A DNA stretch of 9,395 nt from assembly GCA_013298265.1 (NCBI GenBank), contig JAAFHE010000100.1, forward strand, positions 1 to 9,395. Reading direction: 5' to 3'. This DNA is from Lysobacterales bacterium. GTDB taxonomy: Bacteria; Pseudomonadota; Gammaproteobacteria; Xanthomonadales; Rhodanobacteraceae. Below the pieces are notes generated by a model. That model was not told the DNA's origin and ran no database searches. It saw only the letters and a list, made by a program, of their open reading frames with translations. Positions 5,819 through 9,395 of this stretch are shown here, one piece after another. The translations under genes were made by a program, and so were the position numbers. Position 1 is the first letter of the stretch, and every line of letters begins with the position of its first letter.

Positions 5819-8199
5819 GCCGGTTCCTCCACGCCCAGGCGCAGACCCCAGAATTGCAAGCGCGCGCAGACCTCGCGCTCGCGCCGGGCCGCCTGCGCAA
5901 TGTCACGCGCATCGACGTCTGTCGGCAGCGCGGCGGTCAGGGCGCGCGGCGACAAGTGGGTCGCCTCGTGCAGGCGCAGCAGCAGGGTGGCCAGGCGGCC
6001 GCGCTCGCGCGGCGGCAGCCAGGCGAAGGCACCACGCAGTGCCGGCAGGGCGCGCAGGAAATCCTCGTCGTCCAGCGCAGCGACCAGTGCGTCCATGCCC
6101 TCGACGAAGACCGGTTCCTGCGCAATCTGCTCGCGTGCCAGCGCGAGCAATCCGGACAGCGCGTCGCCCAGCGCATCGGCCGCAAGACCGTTGAGCAGGG
6201 CCAGCGCGGCACTCAGGTCGAACGCGTCGCCGTCGGGTCCGGCGAGCTGCGGCAGGCTGAGGATGGCCCCCAGCGCCGCACCGCGACTCAGCGCAGCCGC
6301 CGCCGGATCGCGCAGCTTGCGCGCGAATACGGACAGCACGCGGTCGATCTCGAGCACGAGTGCGCTGGCACCATCCTGCCGGTCCGCCGCATATCCCCGC
6401 AGCAGATCGCGCAGCGCGACGACGGCGCGCACATGGGTGAACGCGTCGGACGGCGCAATCGCCGCGGGTGGCTCGAACAGCCAGAGCGCGCGATCGGACG
6501 CGGCCTCGATCACCGCGGCGAGCAGCGGCGCGCCGGCGACCGCGACGATCTGTCCGTGGCGGAACAGCGGATACAGCACGCCGATCGCTTCGCCCAGCGG
6601 TTCGAAGCGCGGTGCGGTGGCGATCGCCGCGCGCAGGTCCGCGAGCAGCACGTCGCTGACGGCGGCAAGACCCGCGAACGCCGCGGCGTTGAGTCCCTGC
6701 GCGAGTGCGGCCACGTCGTCACGCGCCTCGCGCAGTTTCTCCTCGAGCACGGCGCGCGCCGCGTCGGCCAGCGTCGCGCCGTAGGCGCCGGCCTCGATCA
6801 GCGCGGCCATCTGCTCGATCGGGCGACCCAGGCGCCAGCGCTCGTTGCGCTCACCCGACAAGGCCAGCACCGGTCCCTGCACACGCGCGACGCCGGGAAT
6901 ACCGAGCAGCAGCAGCCGATGCAGCACGCGGCTCTGGCGCCGGCCCGCATCGGCAAGCAGATCAATCGTGCGCTCGCCATCGAGCGCGATACCGGCCGCA
7001 TCGAGTTCGTGCTCGACCGAATCCAGCAGCGGCGGCCGCGGTGTCGCGGCAGCGAGCCGGCCGCGCAGGTCGCCGGCGAGCACGTCCATGACCTCGACCA
7101 GCAGCGGCGCGGTCCCGGGCCGGATCATGCCGCGGTAGGTCCACGGCAGCGGCGCGTCCTGCGCCTCCTTGAGCAGCGTCGCGGCAACTGCATCGAGCCA
7201 GTCGGCCCGCAGCGCATGTGCATGTCCGCGCAGCAATGCGAGGCCTTGCGCGTGTGTGTGCAGGGCGATCAGGTCGGCGGTCGATGCGACGAGCCGGCGC
7301 TGGCGCAGGCGCTGCGCAACCTCTTGCATCAGGCGCAGACCGGCTCCCGCGCTGCCCGACTCCCACAACCACTGGTAGTACAGCGGCGAGGACATGCCCG
7401 AGGCATAACCCTGGAACGCATCGAGCCGCTTGAAACTGTAGGGAACGAGAAACGAGCCATGCCGCAGCGGCACGCCTTCCGGCGCGGGCGGCGGTTGCGG
7501 CACGGCCGGTTCGCCGCACGCAGCAGCGTCAGCGACGTCGCGCCACTGTCGCGCCAGGGCCGGCGCGTGATAGCCGCCGCAGACGACAAGCACCTCGCCT
7601 TCACCCTGCGCCATGGCCCAGGCGATCCACTGCGCCATCTGCGCCTCGCGCGCGGCATTGCCGGGCGAGCCTGGATCGGCGCCGCGCAGGTGCTCGAAAT
7701 GTACCTGCAGTTGCTGGGCGAGGCTGACGTCATCCACGTCCTGCTCGAACAGGTGGTCCCACAGCGCGTCGCGGCCTTCGATCGCGAGGCGATCGGCCAG
7801 CGCCTGCTCATAAGCCTCCGCGCGTGCCTCGTGCTGTGCCTCGGGCGCGTCCGCGTAGCGGTTGGGCAGATCGTCGAACGCATCGTGCCAGGCCGGCAGG
7901 TCGATGAAGCGCGCCTGCGCGCCGATCTCGCGTGCGGCGAGCAGCGCCTGCCACTCCGGTGAGTGCTCGGCGAACGGTGCCCACGAGCCGCGCTGCACGC
8001 CGCCGCCCGAGAGATAGCTGTAGATCGCAAGCGGCAGCACATGGCCGAGGAACAGCTCGTCGATGCGCGGGTTGAAATCCGCCGGCCCTTCGATCAGCAC
8101 ATGCCGCGGCCGCAGCGCGCGGATGCGCGCGGCGACCAGCCGCGCGCAGGCCGGACTGTGGTGCCGCACGCCGACGATGCAGGGCGAGCGCACGCTCAT
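5815..8199 (-). CDS. yehM: DUF5682 family protein, YehM-like, possible TraB/ChaN-like enzyme
   Basis: A 794-residue protein of unknown function, second gene of the operon. The N-terminal part (about 5-225) holds the conserved blocks: GVRHHSPA (G10 to H13/H14), VLIEGPADF (E37), PFAEHSPEW (75-83), FIDLPAWH (D100) and LVVCGGYHAPAL (G208, H211). This arrangement of GxxH, a buried Glu and a second GGxH after a beta-strand resembles the TraB/ChaN/erythromycin-esterase superfamily; that is my inference. GYASGMSSPLYY (264-275) is another block that looks conserved. The rest is Ala/Leu-rich and helical. No signal peptide or membrane segment is seen. The frame is open to 8331, but the ATG at 8199 overlaps the ATPase stop (ATGA) and directly precedes the first conserved block, so it is chosen. 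No strong ribosome binding site is seen, which fits translational coupling. Confidence 0.88.
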   Translation of the reverse strand: MSVRSPCIVGVRHHSPACARLVAARIRALRPRHVLIEGPADFNPRIDELFLGHVLPLAIYSYLSGGGVQRGSWAPFAEHSPEWQALLAAREIGAQARFIDLPAWHDAFDDLPNRYADAPEAQHEARAEAYEQALADRLAIEGRDALWDHLFEQDVDDVSLAQQLQVHFEHLRGADPGSPGNAAREAQMAQWIAWAMAQGEGEVLVVCGGYHAPALARQWRDVADAAACGEPAVPQPPPAPEGVPLRHGSFLVPYSFKRLDAFQGYASGMSSPLYYQWLWESGSAGAGLRLMQEVAQRLRQRRLVASTADLIALHTHAQGLALLRGHAHALRADWLDAVAATLLKEAQDAPLPWTYRGMIRPGTAPLLVEVMDVLAGDLRGRLAAATPRPPLLDSVEHELDAAGIALDGERTIDLLADAGRRQSRVLHRLLLLGIPGVARVQGPVLALSGERNERWRLGRPIEQMAALIEAGAYGATLADAARAVLEEKLREARDDVAALAQGLNAAAFAGLAAVSDVLLADLRAAIATAPRFEPLGEAIGVLYPLFRHGQIVAVAGAPLLAAVIEAASDRALWLFEPPAAIAPSDAFTHVRAVVALRDLLRGYAADRQDGASALVLEIDRVLSVFARKLRDPAAAALSRGAALGAILSLPQLAGPDGDAFDLSAALALLNGLAADALGDALSGLLALAREQIAQEPVFVEGMDALVAALDDEDFLRALPALRGAFAWLPPRERGRLATLLLRLHEATHLSPRALTAALPTDVDARDIAQAARREREVCARLQFWGLRLGVEEPA

Positions 8200-9308
8200 G
8201 GCAGGCGGTGCCGCGCCTCGAAATACGCGCGCCAATGCGCGCCGGTCTTCTTCGCGACCTTCTGCTCGAAATAGCGCCGCAGCTTGGCGCGGTCGTCGGC
8301 GTCGTCCTTGGCCACGGTGCCGGCGATGCAATCGACAAGGTCAGCGGGTTCGCCGGCGCGCTGTTCGAGGAACCACGCGCGCACACCGACTGCATGGGCA
8401 ACGTTGACCGCCTCGGCCGTCGACATGACCGCATTGAGCGTGTCCATGCCGCCGTCGCGCCGGCCGCCGTCCTGGTGCGCGCGCAGATCGCGAAAGGTCG
8501 TCACGAGCAGTTCCAGCACCGGCTCGGGCAGCGTCTTCGGAATGCCGCTGCGCGCCAGCAGCTCGGCCGAGGCCTGCTGCACCAGGACCAGCTCGCGCTC
8601 GTAGTCGAGGATCGGAAAAACAGTCTCGAAGTCGAAGCGGCGCTTGAGCGCGGCGGACATCTCGTTGACGCCGCGGTCGCGCGTGTTCGCGGTCGCGATG
8701 ATGTTGAAGCCCTCGCGCGCATACAGCATGCCGTCCTCGCCGCCGAGTTCGGGTACGGCCATGACGCGGTCCGACAGCATGCCGAGCAGGCAGTCCTGCA
8801 CCTCCAGCGGCGCGCGCGTAATTTCCTCGAAGCGCACGATGCGGCCTTCGCGCATGCCCTGGTACAGCGGCGCCGGCACCAGCGCGCGCGGGCTAGGTCC
8901 CTCGTTGATCAGCAGCGCGTAGTTCCAGGAATACTTGATCTGGTCCTCGGTGATCGAGGCGCCACCCTGGATGGTCAGTGTGGAGACGCCGCAGACCGCA
9001 GTGGCGAGCAGTTCCGACAGCAGCGACTTGGCCGTGCCGGGCTCGCCGACCAGCATGAGGCCCCGGCCGGTCGCGAGCGTGACAAGCATGCGTTCGATCG
9101 CGGCGACCGGCGCGACGATCTTGCGCGACACACCGAGCGCCGCATCGCCGAGCACGAAGGTTCGCGCCGCCTTGAGACTCAGCGCCCAGCCCGGCGGCCG
9201 GGGATCGCGGTCGGCCACGGCCAGGCGCTGTAGCTGTTCGGCGTAGAGGATTTCGGCCGGCGGGCGCTGCAGCGCGGGTGCTCCGGCCTGTGGTTTCTTT
9301 GTAGCCAT
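8196..9308 (-). CDS. yehL: MoxR-family AAA+ ATPase, YehL subfamily
   Basis: A 370-residue AAA+ ATPase of the MoxR group, likely a cytoplasmic remodelling or chaperone motor for the operon's other proteins. Walker A is GEPGTAKS (88-95). The Walker B position reads IVRFEEI (157-163), with Glu-Glu rather than the usual Asp-Glu. Sensor 1 is ATANT (N208) and arginine residues for the finger are at R223/R224 (ALKRRF). The C-terminal lid helices follow 230. The first 50 residues are a family-specific lead-in. Length fits E. coli YehL. The start ATG at 9308 lies 28 bp after the stop of an upstream gene on the same strand and has only a weak ribosome binding site. It is the first of four overlapping genes. 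MoxR ATPases typically work with VWA partners, here the yehP product. Confidence 0.92.
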   Translation of the reverse strand: MATKKPQAGAPALQRPPAEILYAEQLQRLAVADRDPRPPGWALSLKAARTFVLGDAALGVSRKIVAPVAAIERMLVTLATGRGLMLVGEPGTAKSLLSELLATAVCGVSTLTIQGGASITEDQIKYSWNYALLINEGPSPRALVPAPLYQGMREGRIVRFEEITRAPLEVQDCLLGMLSDRVMAVPELGGEDGMLYAREGFNIIATANTRDRGVNEMSAALKRRFDFETVFPILDYERELVLVQQASAELLARSGIPKTLPEPVLELLVTTFRDLRAHQDGGRRDGGMDTLNAVMSTAEAVNVAHAVGVRAWFLEQRAGEPADLVDCIAGTVAKDDADDRAKLRRYFEQKVAKKTGAHWRAYFEARHRLP

Positions 9309-9336
9309 TGTTATAGGTATCCGAGTGGAATCTGGC

Positions 9337-9395
9337 TCAGGCGCACAGCGCCTGCATGTCGCGAATCAGTTCGCTCGCGGCAATCGGGTCGAGCG
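9337..9395 (-). CDS. 3' end of an upstream gene (partial), possibly YehI/DUF4132-like
   Basis: Eighteen codons ending in TGA read LDPIAASELIRDMQALCA. The frame is open to the window edge, with codon use like the neighbouring genes. The SELIRDM stretch resembles, from memory, the C-terminal SE(V/L)xRD block of DUF4132 proteins such as YehI, which is encoded upstream of yehL in E. coli. This is only suggestive. The gene is probably co-transcribed with yehL across 28 bp. Confidence 0.45.
   Translation of the reverse strand, partial: LDPIAASELIRDMQALCA
9338..9354. repeat. 7-bp inverted repeat over the stop codon of the partial gene
   Basis: CAGGCGC and GCGCCTG are separated by ACA and overlap the last codons and stop of the partial upstream gene. 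No T-run follows on the minus strand, so it is not a clear terminator. It could be a processing or stability hairpin between the upstream gene and yehL, or a chance product of GC-rich coding sequence. Confidence 0.4.

Noticed and set aside
4958..6784. Plus-strand open frame (608 codons) opposite the VWA and DUF5682 genes
   Set aside because: It spans two real minus-strand genes, has low-complexity Arg/Ala/Ser composition and shows no recognisable domain.
5797..7962. Long plus-strand open frame (721 codons) opposite the DUF5682 gene
   Set aside because: The composition (very rich in Arg, Gln and Gly) is that of an antisense shadow in GC-rich DNA. The minus-strand frame has recognised family blocks and coupled start/stop overlaps.
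8200..8331. N-terminal extension of the DUF5682 protein by 44 residues
   Set aside because: The extension is Arg-rich and lies within the ATPase gene. The ATG at 8199 in the ATGA overlap sits right before the conserved GVRHH block.
8208..9233. Plus-strand open frame (341 codons) opposite the MoxR ATPase
   Set aside because: It is a shadow of the AAA+ gene, which has Walker A, sensor 1 and arginine-finger motifs in the other strand.
4694..9308. Cobalt/magnesium chelatase (CobS/CobT or BchI/BchD) or a VMAP-type ternary conflict system
   Set aside because: The AAA+ plus VWA pair is shared with these, but no large chelatase subunit, protease or effector-associated domain is seen. The DUF5682 and SWIM partners fit yehLMPQ better.
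9310..9315. TATAAC on the minus strand just before yehL as a -10 box
   Set aside because: It lies 2 nt from the start codon, leaving no room for a leader, and no -35 is seen at 16-18 nt. A leaderless transcript cannot be excluded but is not supported.

Overview
The window is GC-rich, almost fully coding DNA from a proteobacterium. The RpoH sequence (with a QRKLFFNLR RpoH box), the NDH-2 type and the GC-rich codon use fit a gammaproteobacterium of the Xanthomonadales/Rhodanobacteraceae kind. A betaproteobacterium cannot be excluded from the sequence alone.

Layout: (1) 1-204 is non-coding and unusually rich in inverted repeats (six in about 160 bp). (2) 205-1470 (+) encodes a membrane-bound type II NADH dehydrogenase. 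(3) A strong bidirectional hairpin at 1501-1528 separates it from the convergent rpoH gene (1551-2420, -), the heat-shock sigma factor. A perfect CIRCE operator (TTAGCACTC, 9 nt, GAGTGCTAA) lies 30 bp upstream of the rpoH start codon, so the HrcA repressor probably controls the sigma factor gene. (4) 2631-9308 (-) is a tightly coupled four-gene operon, read from right to left: MoxR-type AAA+ ATPase, large DUF5682 protein, VWA-domain protein, tandem-SWIM zinc-finger protein. Every junction is a 4-nt ATGA/GTGA overlap. Gene order, sizes and motifs match the poorly understood yehL-yehM-yehP-yehQ operon of Escherichia coli. (5) The right edge (9337-9395, -) holds the last 18 codons of another gene, possibly a YehI-like (DUF4132) gene.

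How the genes may work together: a MoxR ATPase with a VWA partner is a recurrent chaperone or remodelling pair, in which the ATPase acts on a client recruited through the metal-binding (MIDAS) VWA protein. Here the pair is fixed in one operon with DUF5682 and SWIM proteins. The N-terminal part of the DUF5682 protein carries GxxH, E and GGYH motifs resembling the TraB/ChaN/EreA superfamily. It may therefore be an enzyme, and this is the most interesting uncharacterised point of the window. The operon ends about 150 bp before the rpoH operator region and is transcribed towards it. A terminator-like hairpin lies between them.
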